Of a stretch of DNA of 39,946 bases, positions 24,997 to 34,010 are shown in pieces. The notes under the pieces were generated by a model that was given only the letters and a program-made list of their open reading frames with translations, did not search any database and had not been told where the DNA came from. The stretch is from an uncultured Pedobacter sp. GTDB lineage: Bacteria > Bacteroidota > Bacteroidia > Sphingobacteriales > Sphingobacteriaceae. The stretch's first letter is position 1; each line of letters opens with the position of its first letter. A program made the position numbers and the translations under genes. The stretch lies in NCBI RefSeq assembly GCF_913776295.1, contig NZ_CAJYOJ010000034.1:1-39946 (forward strand), read 5' to 3'.

Positions 24997-27183
24997 TTAA
25001 AATTTATAGCCAACATTCAACCTAAACTCCCTTGGAGGATAAGGCACATAGGCGTAAGTGCCAATGGTAGATGAAGAAGGGGTAATCCATGCGCTTCCGT
25101 AATTGAACCTGTTTAAGATATTGTTTACCATTCCGTTTACGCTGAAGTGGCCATGCGACCAACCTATACCAGCATCTAACCTGAATACAGGTGCAAGCGC
25201 TAGTTTTTGAAGTTCGTAACGGCCGGCCCTGCCCACCTGCAGCTGGTATCCTGCTGATATGGATAAGCCCCGTACCTGCTCAATCGGCAACAGATAATTT
25301 AGCCAGGTATTCTGGATATGCTTCACCGTAAAAGGTGTTGTTAGCCCTACCCTTGCTTTATTTTCATCCTTTGAAATATGGCTGTCGGTATAGGCATAAT
25401 TGATTACCGTGTTAAGTCCTTTAACGATTTCTCCTTTCAGGTCAAACTCTATCCCTTTCGAAGTGGTCTGCCCGAGCTGCGTCTGGATATTGGTTGAGGG
25501 GTCAGTTACTTTAACATTATCTCTGATAATCCGGTAAAGGGAAACGGTGGTATTCCATTTTCCGCCCATCCAGTCTTTTTTAAGACCTGCCTCTATATTC
25601 TTACCCTTTAGCGGCTTGAATGCTTCGCCGCTCGTAGTATTTACGCCACTCTGCGGGGTAAAGGTCTGATCAAAAAGTGCATAGACAGAAAAATCAGGCA
25701 CCAGCGAATAACTCAATCCCAATTTTGGCGTAAAGGCAGTATTTTTGGTTTCACCCAGACTGGTTTTTGTAGGGCTTTTCTGTACACCGGTTTCACTAAA
25801 GGTCAGTCTTGCTCCTAAAGTAACCCGTAATTTATTTTCAAACATCCCAAGTTCATCCTGCAGGTATGCCGCCTGATAAGAGATCGTCTGCTGGTCTGTG
25901 GCAATCTCTGATAATGCTCCCGTTCTCACGTTGGCATCAAAAGAAATCCCGTAAACAGGATTGTTTGCATCCAGGGGATAAAGGGTCTGATTGGCGGTAG
26001 GGTCTCCAGATCCGGAATAGGAAATGAACTTTTTACGGTTGATATCTATCCCGCCCAGCAACTGGTGACGAACCATACCGGTAGAAAATTCACCGCTGAT
26101 ATAGGGCTGGATAGCAAGCACATCGGTATTTAAACGCTCATAAGTTGCCCTTCGCATAATCAGGTTGGGCTGCGCCGCATTATAGCGGGAAACAAAAAAG
26201 TAGGTACCCTCCAGGTGATCCCTGGCATAAGCGGTATTTATCGTCAGGTGCCAGTTTTGGTTAAAGGAATTATGATAGCTTAAAAAACCATTGTGTTCAA
26301 TGGATTTAAACGGCGCCTTATTGGGATCGTTTATGGTAAAATCAACCGGCAGGCTCGCAAATCCATTGGGCGCAAATACGGTAGCGAAATACTGCTGGTA
26401 CCGCTGGTCCTGGAAAACATATTCTGCAGAAACATAAGAATGGTCGTTGATATTGAACCTGATTACCGGATCTACCACAAATTTATCATTGAAATTATAT
26501 TTCTGGAAAGATTTGGACTTTTGTCCGGCGGCATTTAAACGGTATTGCCACTTTCCGGCCTTATCCAGGTTCCCATCCAGATCTGCATTGAGGCGGTATA
26601 GGTTAAAACTGCCTGTAGTGAGACTAATCTGATGGCTTTCGGTGCCGGTAGGCTGCTTGGTGAGCACGTTATAAGAACCGGCAGGATCAAAGAGACCATT
26701 GATATAACTCGATGGGCCTTTAATAAATTCTACCCGGCCGATAATGGCCGCATCCTCTGCGCTGGGACCTGCATAGATCATGGATAGGTCCAATCCGTTG
26801 CGCATAGGGGTAATCTGTGCTCCACGCATAAATACCGAAGAATTGTACATATCTGCATTGTTGTTTCGCAATGCCCCGCTCACGTTTCGCGTCACGCTTT
26901 CGTTGATGGTTATCGCCTGCTGGTCGGCAATGAGGCTCTGATCAATCTCCTGAATGTTCTGCGGCAGCTGAAGTAGCGAGGTGCTGAGCTTCAGCGCAGC
27001 TGACGACTTGTTCAGGTTATACCGGCGGTAATAGCGCGAGCTGATCCTGACTTCGTCCAGTACCTTTGCCGCTGTATCCGATATTGACTTCACGGTGTCC
27101 TTTTTTACCTTTGTTTTTTGCTGGGCACTCACTGTGGCCGTTAAGGCTAAAAAACACAAGCCCGTAAAAAATATCCTTTTCAT
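24997..27183 (-). CDS. TonB-dependent siderophore-type receptor
   Basis: Outer-membrane gated receptor of 728 residues. It has a signal peptide (to about residue 20, TVSA|QQ), a plug domain (about 65-190: LPQNIQEIDQSLIADQQAIT, with VEFIKGPSSYINGLFDPAGS) and a 22-strand barrel ending in REFRLNVGYKF with the C-terminal Phe. The plug matches the FhuA/FecA-like siderophore class and lacks the carboxypeptidase-like extension of SusC proteins. The neighbours (PepSY-TM downstream, copper genes upstream) make a metal chelate the likely cargo. Whether it is iron or copper cannot be told from sequence. The start follows the previous gene's stop directly. Confidence 0.92.
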   Translation of the reverse strand: MKRIFFTGLCFLALTATVSAQQKTKVKKDTVKSISDTAAKVLDEVRISSRYYRRYNLNKSSAALKLSTSLLQLPQNIQEIDQSLIADQQAITINESVTRNVSGALRNNNADMYNSSVFMRGAQITPMRNGLDLSMIYAGPSAEDAAIIGRVEFIKGPSSYINGLFDPAGSYNVLTKQPTGTESHQISLTTGSFNLYRLNADLDGNLDKAGKWQYRLNAAGQKSKSFQKYNFNDKFVVDPVIRFNINDHSYVSAEYVFQDQRYQQYFATVFAPNGFASLPVDFTINDPNKAPFKSIEHNGFLSYHNSFNQNWHLTINTAYARDHLEGTYFFVSRYNAAQPNLIMRRATYERLNTDVLAIQPYISGEFSTGMVRHQLLGGIDINRKKFISYSGSGDPTANQTLYPLDANNPVYGISFDANVRTGALSEIATDQQTISYQAAYLQDELGMFENKLRVTLGARLTFSETGVQKSPTKTSLGETKNTAFTPKLGLSYSLVPDFSVYALFDQTFTPQSGVNTTSGEAFKPLKGKNIEAGLKKDWMGGKWNTTVSLYRIIRDNVKVTDPSTNIQTQLGQTTSKGIEFDLKGEIVKGLNTVINYAYTDSHISKDENKARVGLTTPFTVKHIQNTWLNYLLPIEQVRGLSISAGYQLQVGRAGRYELQKLALAPVFRLDAGIGWSHGHFSVNGMVNNILNRFNYGSAWITPSSSTIGTYAYVPYPPREFRLNVGYKF

Positions 27184-27579
27184 CTAATCTTTTTTATCAC
27201 TGCATATCCCAACAATGGTGTGGAAACAATCATGTACCTGCTTAAGCTGAGCTAAAATCAATTTATCGCCAGATTTACCTTTAACGAGCTTGTCCAGCGC
27301 TGCAGTTTCCAAATAAAGCTTATGGACAGCCGGGATAATTCCAGGCCTCGAAAATTCCACCGGAATATCGGATTTGTGAAGCAACACAGCTTTTTTCAAT
27401 AGTTCGCCTGAACGTTTTTTTACAGGAAAGAGGTTTCCCTCCTCTGCCGGGTGAAAAGTCTGCGAAATAACAGTATGAAAATTTTCAAGTGCAGGCCATT
27501 TATCAAAGCTTTCCTGTGCCTTGAGGTTTAGCGAAAAAAGGACAATGCCAAAGGCTATAACCAATAGTTTCTTTATCAT
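27184..27579 (-). CDS. Exported helical protein of unknown function
   Basis: 131 residues from the ATG at 27579 (MIKKLLVIAFGIVLFSLNLKAQ is a clear signal peptide). The longer frame to 27666 overlaps the upstream YHS gene and is rejected. The mature part is helical, with histidines and cysteines (ENFHTVISQTFHPAEEGNLF, then KQVHDCFHTIVGICSDKKD), so a small periplasmic metal or heme site is possible. I do not recognise a named family. It is tightly packed between the YHS gene (5 bases) and the TonB receptor gene (no gap). Confidence 0.6.
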   Translation of the reverse strand: MIKKLLVIAFGIVLFSLNLKAQESFDKWPALENFHTVISQTFHPAEEGNLFPVKKRSGELLKKAVLLHKSDIPVEFSRPGIIPAVHKLYLETAALDKLVKGKSGDKLILAQLKQVHDCFHTIVGICSDKKD

Positions 27580-27583
27580 CTGG

Positions 27584-27838
27584 CTATTTCTTGATGTATT
27601 TTTTAGGTTCAATGGCAAATTTTTTCCTACAGCTTTCCGAGCAGAATCCATATATTGTCTTTTCATATACAGCTGTTCTGGTATTACCTGCTTTTACCTT
27701 CATTTTGCATACCGGATCGCTATCGTCTTTTTTCAACGTGTCCGTCTGCAGGGTTTCGCTAACAACCTTATCGTTTGCCTTTGTAGCAGAGATACTCAGC
27801 AGCAGCACTACCCCTAGCATATACATTATTTTTTTCAT
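27584..27838 (-). CDS. Exported YHS-domain protein
   Basis: An 84-residue protein with a signal peptide (MLGVVLLLSISATKAND) and one YHS domain: DPVCKMKVKAGNTRTAVYEK, followed by YGFCSESCRKKFAIEPKKY. YHS domains bind copper or other soft metals through their cysteines and appear in copper ATPases and chaperones. The related YHS domain at the end of the PfpI lipoprotein in this island supports a shared metal-handling job. It is probably periplasmic, in one operon with the SCO gene 35 bases upstream. Confidence 0.82.
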   Translation of the reverse strand: MKKIMYMLGVVLLLSISATKANDKVVSETLQTDTLKKDDSDPVCKMKVKAGNTRTAVYEKTIYGFCSESCRKKFAIEPKKYIKK

Positions 27839-27872
27839 CTTTTTTATTTTTTGTTGTTCAAGCTTTGATCTT

Positions 27873-28514
27873 TTATCTTTCTTTCAACAGGATATCCATA
27901 TCTGCCATGAGCTGTTCTACCTGATCGGCCTTGGTTCCGTCATAGGCTTCGCGAACCCTTCGATGCTTATCGATAAGCACCAGATAGCCCTGGTGGACAT
28001 AACCACCGGGAGCGGCCTTGTCTTCCAGAACCGAAACCAGGTAATCCTTTTGTGCCATGGCGTAAACGATGTCTTTTTGGCCCCATACAAACTGCCATTG
28101 TTTGCCGTCTGCACCAAGCTTGGAACGGTAGGTCTTCAGTCTTGATGGAATATCATAACGGTAATCTATGGTGTGGGATAAGAACATCACCTCAGGATTG
28201 TCCTTATATTTTTCATAGACCTTTAAAAGGTTGCGGTGCATAACCGGGCAGATGGTCGGGCAGGAAGTAAAAAAGAAATCCGCCACATAGATCTTACCAT
28301 CAAAATCTTTATTAGTCACCATTACGCTGTCCTGGTTTAAAAAGCTGAAATCCGATATCGTCTTGTAAACGGTATCAATCACGGGCTTTCCGTCCACCAT
28401 GGTCTGCTTTACCCCATCTGGGATTAGCGGCAGCCGGCGTTCGCTCTGCCCGCACGCGGAGATCATGATTGCCAGCGCAAGCACCAACATTATTCTTATG
28501 CGCTCTTTACTCAT
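27873..28514 (-). CDS. SCO1/SenC family lipoprotein (second copy)
   Basis: A 213-residue SCO protein with a lipobox (MISACGQ) after a short signal. The copper-binding CxxxC is in FFTSCPTICPVMHRNLLK and the conserved histidine is in GGYVHQGYLVLIDKH. It is clearly related to the SCO at 23240-23884 (shared IYVADFFFTSCPTIC and FLSHTID words), so the island holds two diverged copies, perhaps serving different targets. It lies downstream of the HDHSKH lipoprotein (20 bases) and upstream of the YHS gene. Confidence 0.92.
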   Translation of the reverse strand: MSKERIRIMLVLALAIMISACGQSERRLPLIPDGVKQTMVDGKPVIDTVYKTISDFSFLNQDSVMVTNKDFDGKIYVADFFFTSCPTICPVMHRNLLKVYEKYKDNPEVMFLSHTIDYRYDIPSRLKTYRSKLGADGKQWQFVWGQKDIVYAMAQKDYLVSVLEDKAAPGGYVHQGYLVLIDKHRRVREAYDGTKADQVEQLMADMDILLKER

Positions 28515-28533
28515 CTCTTGCTTATATTAAAAA

Positions 28534-29037
28534 TCAATGTTTACTGTGATCATGTTTTGCCTCTTGCGAAGTGGGTTTAAGGTTAAACTTTTTCAGGTAA
28601 GCATCCGATTCATCCAGGGCATGTTTGTACTCATTATCAAGCTTTTTGATCTTGGTCATCTCCCCCTGAAAATACTTTACCGCCTCTGCATTGCTCTTGC
28701 CCTCGATATCCGGCTGGAAACCATGCATCCAGTCCATCATATTATCATCTGCCTTGCTCAGCTTTGCAATCAATAAATTGATTTTGTTTTTTTCTTCAGC
28801 GGTATCAAGATCGGGCTTTATCTGTTTTAGTTCTTTGAGTTTTACCCTGGCAAAGGTATCCAGAACCATCCTGTTCTTTACTGCCTTTTCCCCATCCCCC
28901 ATCACCTTATCATGAAGATCCATCACCTCCTGACGGACGGTCTTGTAATCGGGTTCACTTTTGCATCCGGTAATTACTGCTGCGCAGAGCGCCAGTAGGC
29001 CAACTGCCAGGGAACATTTTTTGATCAGATTTTTCAT
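28534..29037 (-). CDS. Helical lipoprotein with His-rich C-terminus
   Basis: A 167-residue lipoprotein (lipobox CAAVITGC, lipid-attached Cys about residue 25). The mature part is almost wholly helical with many Lys/Glu/Asp, including NMMDWMHGFQPDIEGKSNAE with conserved W, M and H residues, and it ends in HDHSKH, a plausible metal-binding tail. Bacteroidota homologues of this type are annotated as hypothetical or viral A-type inclusion proteins, without known function. It sits between the outer-membrane barrel gene (39 bases) and the SCO gene, and the Met/His content fits periplasmic copper work. Confidence 0.65.
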   Translation of the reverse strand: MKNLIKKCSLAVGLLALCAAVITGCKSEPDYKTVRQEVMDLHDKVMGDGEKAVKNRMVLDTFARVKLKELKQIKPDLDTAEEKNKINLLIAKLSKADDNMMDWMHGFQPDIEGKSNAEAVKYFQGEMTKIKKLDNEYKHALDESDAYLKKFNLKPTSQEAKHDHSKH

Positions 29038-29076
29038 ATCCTTAAAATTTTAATTTCAATTAACTTTTTACATCGC

Positions 29077-30003
29077 TTAAAACGGAACGCTCATGTGTAC
29101 CATCAGGCGGTTTCCGGCATATGCCCTTCCCCCTGCCAGGTTCTGCGACCTGACGTTCTGGTAATTGGCGCCTACGGAAAGTCCCTTCATGGCAACCTCT
29201 AAACCTGCAACGGCAGAGAGCGAATAGCCGCCCGAAACCTCAACCATATATTTTTTGTTCTCCACATCTTTATCTGCGGTTTCGTACAGTACCCCTGCAT
29301 TAGGGGCTACGGTTACGGTATGGGCAATACGGAATTTATAATATACGAGCGCGTTTGCAGTAAACTTATTGCCGTAACGGTACGCATATTTATTTTCGGT
29401 ATTTATTTTATAGTTGGCATTCAGGTTCATTCCCAGGTCGTTGTAGCGGATATCATAAGCCGCATTGACCGTAAAATCGGTACTTGCTGTGCCCAGTTGA
29501 AAGTTGTTCGGGGACTCCTGAACGGCCAGGCGTTCGGTCGGTTCATATTTTCCGGTAGGCACCTTAATACCCGCTCCTATCCATAAAGACTGGACAAGCA
29601 GTTTCTCGCCAAGGGTTCCGCTGTGGTTGAACAGATTATAGTAACCCATCACCGCAATATCACCAAGTCCGTTCTTCCTGCCACTTGCTTCCTGACTTTT
29701 ACGCTCGTTGAAGTTATAGGGGACAAAAGCTAAAACCCTGAACTTCTTCCCAAAATTCCATCCGCCCCAAAGTTCGGCGCTCTGGTAGGTTTCGTCCGCG
29801 GTCAAAGGCGTGCGCTCGCCCCCGGGCCCAAGGTGGGTCTGCAGGGACTTGTACTGATAACGCAGCCCTAGAAACCGCTTGTTATATTCAGGTAGGATCC
29901 CGATGTAGTAGCTCCCTACCCCACAGCCGCAGATATCGCAGGCCAGGGAGGGAAAGCTAAGCGCCATCAGAAAGATCCAGATTATTGTTTTTTTAATGCT
30001 CAT
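29077..30003 (-). CDS. Outer-membrane beta-barrel protein with CDICGCG motif
   Basis: A 308-residue exported barrel. Signal peptide residues 1-20 (SFPSLA) are followed at once by CDICGCGVGSYYIGILPEY, a Cys-rich start conserved in Bacteroidota proteins found beside SCO and di-heme peroxidase genes. Barrel-like strands with aromatic girdles run to the C-terminal Phe (NRLMVHMSVPF). The motif could bind metal or be a processing or anchor site near the outer membrane. The substrate is unknown. It sits 9 bases after the diheme peroxidase stop, in the operon. Confidence 0.75.
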   Translation of the reverse strand: MSIKKTIIWIFLMALSFPSLACDICGCGVGSYYIGILPEYNKRFLGLRYQYKSLQTHLGPGGERTPLTADETYQSAELWGGWNFGKKFRVLAFVPYNFNERKSQEASGRKNGLGDIAVMGYYNLFNHSGTLGEKLLVQSLWIGAGIKVPTGKYEPTERLAVQESPNNFQLGTASTDFTVNAAYDIRYNDLGMNLNANYKINTENKYAYRYGNKFTANALVYYKFRIAHTVTVAPNAGVLYETADKDVENKKYMVEVSGGYSLSAVAGLEVAMKGLSVGANYQNVRSQNLAGGRAYAGNRLMVHMSVPF

Positions 30004-30012
30004 GCTAAATTG

Positions 30013-31062
30013 TTATTGTTCGGCCAGGGCCGGATTGTTTATAAAAGCCTCATCGTTCAGTGTGGATAAGAATGCCAGGAGTTTGCTCTTGTCATCATCA
30101 CTTAGTGCGATGCCAAGCTTAGCTCCGTTTTTTAAGATCGGATCCAGGTTTGGCAGGTCCTGCACCTGCGAATTGTAATGTTCCAGTACGCCGTCAAGAG
30201 TCAAAAACCTGCCATCATGCATGTAAGGCGCTGTATATTTCAGGTTTCGGAGTGACGGTGCCTTGAACTTGTACCTGTCAGTTGCGATCAGCGTCGCAGT
30301 ATATAATCCTTGGTCGTTAATGGGACTCAAAGAGAGCCCATTATTGTGAAAGGATCCGTCGGTAAACAAAGGCTCACTGTGACAAGAGGCGCATTTCTCC
30401 TTAAACAGCAGATAGCCTTGCTGCTCCTGCGTGGTAAAGGATGCACCCGCTTCCTTTCTCATCACTTTATCATATTTGGAATTGCTGCTGATGCACATCA
30501 CCATAAACTGCGATAGAGCTTTCATCATCCTTGCGGTGGTGATTTCCTCAGTACCGAAGGCGTTCTTGAATAGGCTGGTATATTTTGGCAAAAGCCTCAG
30601 TTTTGCCATCACGTTATTCACGCTTTCATCCATTTCCTCATGGGTGGTAATGGGCACAATAGGCTGCAGGTCGAGGTCAAATACACCTCCGCCCCACATA
30701 AAGGCTTTATTCCAGGCCAGGTTCATAATTGGCGGAGAGTTCCGGGTACCGAGACGGTCATCTATGCCATGGCTCACATCATGCCCATGCTGCGTAAAAG
30801 CAGAAGACTGGATATGACAGGAGCCGCAGCTTACCGTATTATTCCTGGAAAGTCTTGCTTCATAAAAAAGGCTCCTCCCCAGCTCAAAGCCTGCCTTGGT
30901 TACCGGATTGGCAGAGAGGTTGTAAACCGGCTCTGGAAAATTGGCCGGTTTCTGAAAACCCAGGAAAGTTTCGATCTGCTCTTGCACCATATCCCTCTTC
31001 TTGCAGGCGTAAACAAAAAGGCATAGCGAAAAAATAATCAAGAAATGTTTTTTACTCATCAT
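30013..31062 (-). CDS. Diheme cytochrome c peroxidase (MauG/MbnH/CcpA family), second copy
   Basis: A periplasmic diheme enzyme of 349 residues with a lipobox-like signal (FVYACKK). Two heme c sites are visible: CGSCH (SRNNTVSCGSCHIQSSAF) and CASCH (FKEKCASCHSEPLFTDG). The family segment APYMHDGRFLTLDGVLEHYN is present, as is MWGGGVFDLDLQPIVPI. In the MbnH branch such enzymes oxidise a tryptophan of the partner MbnP to kynurenine; in the CcpA branch they detoxify peroxide. Position directly after an MbnP-like gene (2 bases) argues for the MbnH-type role. Its paralogue is at 31907-33007. Confidence 0.9.
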   Translation of the reverse strand: MMSKKHFLIIFSLCLFVYACKKRDMVQEQIETFLGFQKPANFPEPVYNLSANPVTKAGFELGRSLFYEARLSRNNTVSCGSCHIQSSAFTQHGHDVSHGIDDRLGTRNSPPIMNLAWNKAFMWGGGVFDLDLQPIVPITTHEEMDESVNNVMAKLRLLPKYTSLFKNAFGTEEITTARMMKALSQFMVMCISSNSKYDKVMRKEAGASFTTQEQQGYLLFKEKCASCHSEPLFTDGSFHNNGLSLSPINDQGLYTATLIATDRYKFKAPSLRNLKYTAPYMHDGRFLTLDGVLEHYNSQVQDLPNLDPILKNGAKLGIALSDDDKSKLLAFLSTLNDEAFINNPALAEQ

Positions 31063-31064
31063 GC

Positions 31065-31910
31065 CTAGTTTTCGGTGTGGTCGTGTCTGAACATACTGGT
31101 TAGGTTTTTTGCAATGTTTACGCTGTAGTCGCTGAACATCACATTGGGATGCGCGGCGATACTAAAACTGTTAGGGCCGTTAAAGACCTTCATCGCGTCA
31201 ACAAAAAGGTGAACGTTGCTCTGCCTGTCCTTTCTCACTCTGGCAATACCTGCCGTGGTCAGATCCACCGTGATGGTCTTGATGTTGTTGATCGTAGGCG
31301 CTGAATATCCACCAAAGCCGCCGATATGGTATTTGAACTGTTTCTTTCCGGTCGGATCACCGTTTACGTCATCGGAGATCACTCCGGAATTTCCTTCGAA
31401 CCTAAAAAATATGTATCCAGAGTTCCAGCCCCAGTACATACCGCCGGTATCGTGGTCACCTGAAGGATCCAAAACGCCGGTGCGTTTGTCAATCCCCATG
31501 GTACTGCGCAGACTGTCTACCCCTAAGGTAAAGGTCAGCCTGGTATAATCGCCCTCTGGAACGCGGACCTTTGCAAAACGCGTAGCTTTATCAGATGATT
31601 TGATCATAAAGTAGCTACTGTCCTGTTTTACCACATATTCTTTGCCATCCGAGGTCGCTACCTTGATGTTGCTAATATAATATTGAAGCATCGATACGGT
31701 AAACTTTTCCCCCGCTGCATTGGTATAGGGTGTGGCGGTATTGTTAAAGGTTAGGGTACGGTCGCCGATAATGTTATCGAACTCTACCGAAAACGGCGCC
31801 AGATTGCTTTCATTGAAGTCCGGGGCGACATCTTCACTTTTTTTGCATGAGCAGATCAGCAATACTGCTGAGCTTAAGAGAAGCGTAATGGTGTATTTGA
31901 ATCTTATCAT
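31065..31910 (-). CDS. MbnP-like lipoprotein, second copy
   Basis: A 281-residue lipoprotein (lipobox LLICSC) of the MbnP family, secreted or periplasmic copper-binding proteins matured by a diheme MbnH partner. Typical family segments are FTVSMLQYYISNIKV, the FTLGVDSLRSTMG region and the conserved GMYWGWNSGYIFFRFEG, with W residues that include the candidate for oxidation. The C-terminus ends RHDHTEN. Its ATG overlaps the TGA of the upstream peroxidase (ATGA, 31907-31910), a sign of translational coupling, and it is followed 2 bases later by the second peroxidase. It is a diverged paralogue of 33013-33795. Confidence 0.85.
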   Translation of the reverse strand: MIRFKYTITLLLSSAVLLICSCKKSEDVAPDFNESNLAPFSVEFDNIIGDRTLTFNNTATPYTNAAGEKFTVSMLQYYISNIKVATSDGKEYVVKQDSSYFMIKSSDKATRFAKVRVPEGDYTRLTFTLGVDSLRSTMGIDKRTGVLDPSGDHDTGGMYWGWNSGYIFFRFEGNSGVISDDVNGDPTGKKQFKYHIGGFGGYSAPTINNIKTITVDLTTAGIARVRKDRQSNVHLFVDAMKVFNGPNSFSIAAHPNVMFSDYSVNIAKNLTSMFRHDHTEN

Positions 31911-33007
31911 GGCAAATTGGGTTTGTTAAATTTTGTATTGCGGATGAAATCCTCATCCGTGAGTGTATTTAAAAAGGCAATGATATCGCTCTTGTCCTGT
32001 AGCGATAGCGGAATGCCTGCCTGACCGCTGTTCTGGAAAAGCAGTATATCGGTAGTAGGCGAAACCTGGATGCCACTATTATAATGCTCGATTACCTCAG
32101 CAAGGGTTTTTATTCTCCCGTCGTGCATGTAAGGAGAGGTAAGGGCGATGTTTCGCAGCGTTGGCGTTTTAAACTTTCCAAGGTCCAGGGGATTATAAGT
32201 AATCCTGGATCTACCCTGGTAAAGGCCATCGAGCGAAGCATTGCTGAAATCTTTATCAATCCCGTTATTATGGTAGCCATCATCGGTAAAAAGTTCGCCA
32301 GAGTGACAACTGCGGCATTTGGCGTTAACCAGTGCCATTCCCCTGATTTCGGGATCAGTTAACACCGAACCATTTTCTTTCCTGATGTATTTATCATACC
32401 TGGAATTTGCGGAGATGAGTGTTCTCTGAAACTGCGCGAGTGCTTTGACGATATTGGCTGATTTTACGCCGGTTCCAAATGCATCCTTGAAGCGTTTTAC
32501 ATAATCGGGTACAGCTTTGAGCTCATCTTCGAGTTCAGAGAGGTTCTGGTGCATTTCATCAGCACTGGTGAGCGGTCCGAAGGCCTGCGATTCCAGGTTG
32601 GTTGATCCACCATCCCAAAAAAGGCCGCTTTTTGCCCAGGCCAGGTTGATCAGTGCCGGCGCATGGCGTGGCAAGGTCTGTCCGGATTCGCCGATACTGC
32701 TCAACGCTAGCCCATCGCTGAAGGCAAGCTCCTGGTGATGGCAGGAGGCGCAGGAAAGCTTGTTGCTTCCCGAAAGCCGCGTATCGTAGAAAAGCAACCT
32801 TCCAAGCACAACGCCCTGCTCAGTTAGCGGGTTGTCCGGATCATCCAGCACCGCAGGAAAATTCGCAGGGATATCAAGCGCAATTTTTTTGGGAATAGTT
32901 TCACCTGCCATATCATTTACCTCTTCCTTTTTACAGGAAGAGATAAAGAATATAGCGGCACATGCCATCAGCATGGCAAAGCCTTTAAAGGACTTAAAAT
33001 TTGCCAC
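31907..33007 (-). CDS. Diheme cytochrome c peroxidase (MauG/MbnH/CcpA family), first copy
   Basis: 366 residues with a lipobox (AIFFISSC). Two heme c sites are CASCH (NKLSCASCHHQELAFSD) and CRSCH (NAKCRSCHSGELFTDD), with the family segments LFWDGGSTNLESQAFGPLTS and SPYMHDGRIKTLAEVIEHYN. The start is GTG at 33007, the only fitting start close to the signal. It follows the first MbnP-like gene by five bases and overlaps the second by four, giving the order MbnP-MbnH-MbnP-MbnH. The sequence differs enough from the second copy (30013-31062) to suggest an old duplication and separate partners. Confidence 0.9.
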   Translation of the reverse strand: MANFKSFKGFAMLMACAAIFFISSCKKEEVNDMAGETIPKKIALDIPANFPAVLDDPDNPLTEQGVVLGRLLFYDTRLSGSNKLSCASCHHQELAFSDGLALSSIGESGQTLPRHAPALINLAWAKSGLFWDGGSTNLESQAFGPLTSADEMHQNLSELEDELKAVPDYVKRFKDAFGTGVKSANIVKALAQFQRTLISANSRYDKYIRKENGSVLTDPEIRGMALVNAKCRSCHSGELFTDDGYHNNGIDKDFSNASLDGLYQGRSRITYNPLDLGKFKTPTLRNIALTSPYMHDGRIKTLAEVIEHYNSGIQVSPTTDILLFQNSGQAGIPLSLQDKSDIIAFLNTLTDEDFIRNTKFNKPNLP

Positions 33008-33012
33008 AGATA

Positions 33013-33795
33013 TTACTGGGCAGATTTAACGGTAAACACTTTGCCTGAATAGTTTGCAGCAACAGCGGCCATAACAGTAGCCTGAGATGCACCTACTGAA
33101 GGGGTAGTCATAATGTCAACGCCATCTGTAATCTTGGTCACATCAGCATTCAACATAATGGTAGTTGATTTGGCTGAACCGATATGCAAGGTAGATGGCA
33201 GGTTAAGGGTTACTGTTTTAAAGTTGGCATTCAAACCGGTCTCCACTGCAATGGTTTTGGTAGCCCCTGCTTCCGTTACTTTTCCTTTCAATGAAGAGAA
33301 AATATAGCTGGTAGCCCACATCCATGAAACATTGGTCATCCCGTTAAGCTGAGAAAGCTCGCCTGCCTGCAGACTCAGGTTGTTATTGTATTTCTCCGGA
33401 ACGCCAACAGAGAAACGGATTGATTTATAATCCCCTGCTGGAATGCCCGAAAGCTCAACGCTTTCTCTTTTGTTTGCAGGATAGATATAGGTGCTGTTTG
33501 TTTCAGCAGCCTTGTTCTCTTCAATCAGGTAATAACTGTTGGGAACGGCATACTCTTCGCCGCTTGCCTTAACCAGTACTACATTGCTTACCCAGTATCT
33601 TAGCTGGGTAAAGTTCCAGGTTTTAGTGCCTACAGTGAAATCTTTATCAAGCGCGAAATCTGTTGTACCCACAACGGCATCAAAGGTCAGGTTCGCCTTA
33701 CCTTCGGTTTCTGTGGCTACTGCCAATTCAGAATCTTTTGAACATGAAGCAAATAAAAGTGTAGATAATGATATGATCGTTAAAAATTTTTTCAT
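33013..33795 (-). CDS. MbnP-like lipoprotein, first copy
   Basis: A 260-residue lipoprotein (lipobox LLFASC). MbnP family features are NLTFDAVVGTTDFALDKDF, FTQLRYWVSNVVLVKASG, ESVELSGIPAGDYKSIRFSV and the tryptophan-bearing NVSWMWATSYIFSSLKGK, equivalent to the YWGW segment of the other copy. It lacks the His-rich tail. The family is known to bind copper, and its partner peroxidase directly downstream fits the MbnP/MbnH pairing. It lies about 215 bases downstream of the C-x9-C-x3-C gene, with a weak TATATTTA box near 33802-33809, so it may have an internal promoter. The function in this organism is inferred. Confidence 0.83.
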   Translation of the reverse strand: MKKFLTIISLSTLLFASCSKDSELAVATETEGKANLTFDAVVGTTDFALDKDFTVGTKTWNFTQLRYWVSNVVLVKASGEEYAVPNSYYLIEENKAAETNSTYIYPANKRESVELSGIPAGDYKSIRFSVGVPEKYNNNLSLQAGELSQLNGMTNVSWMWATSYIFSSLKGKVTEAGATKTIAVETGLNANFKTVTLNLPSTLHIGSAKSTTIMLNADVTKITDGVDIMTTPSVGASQATVMAAVAANYSGKVFTVKSAQ

Positions 33796-34010
33796 TTTTT
33801 TTAAATATAATTCGTTGGGGCATACCTATCGGATGCCATTAATGTATTGGTTTGTAATTTGGATTTTGAGGGAGATTATCCCGAAAATAAAATACAGGCC
33901 TAAACGCCAGCGCTTGTCAAAAATGGCAACGATGGATTAGAATTATACAAATGCCAAGCAATCAGAAAATTCCTGAATGCACACGGCAAAAAAAGATAAA
34001 GCAATTGGAT

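Noticed and set aside
33910..34004. Short plus-strand frame ending in LNAHGKKR
   Set aside because: No start codon and no family signal. Too short to support as a gene or remnant.
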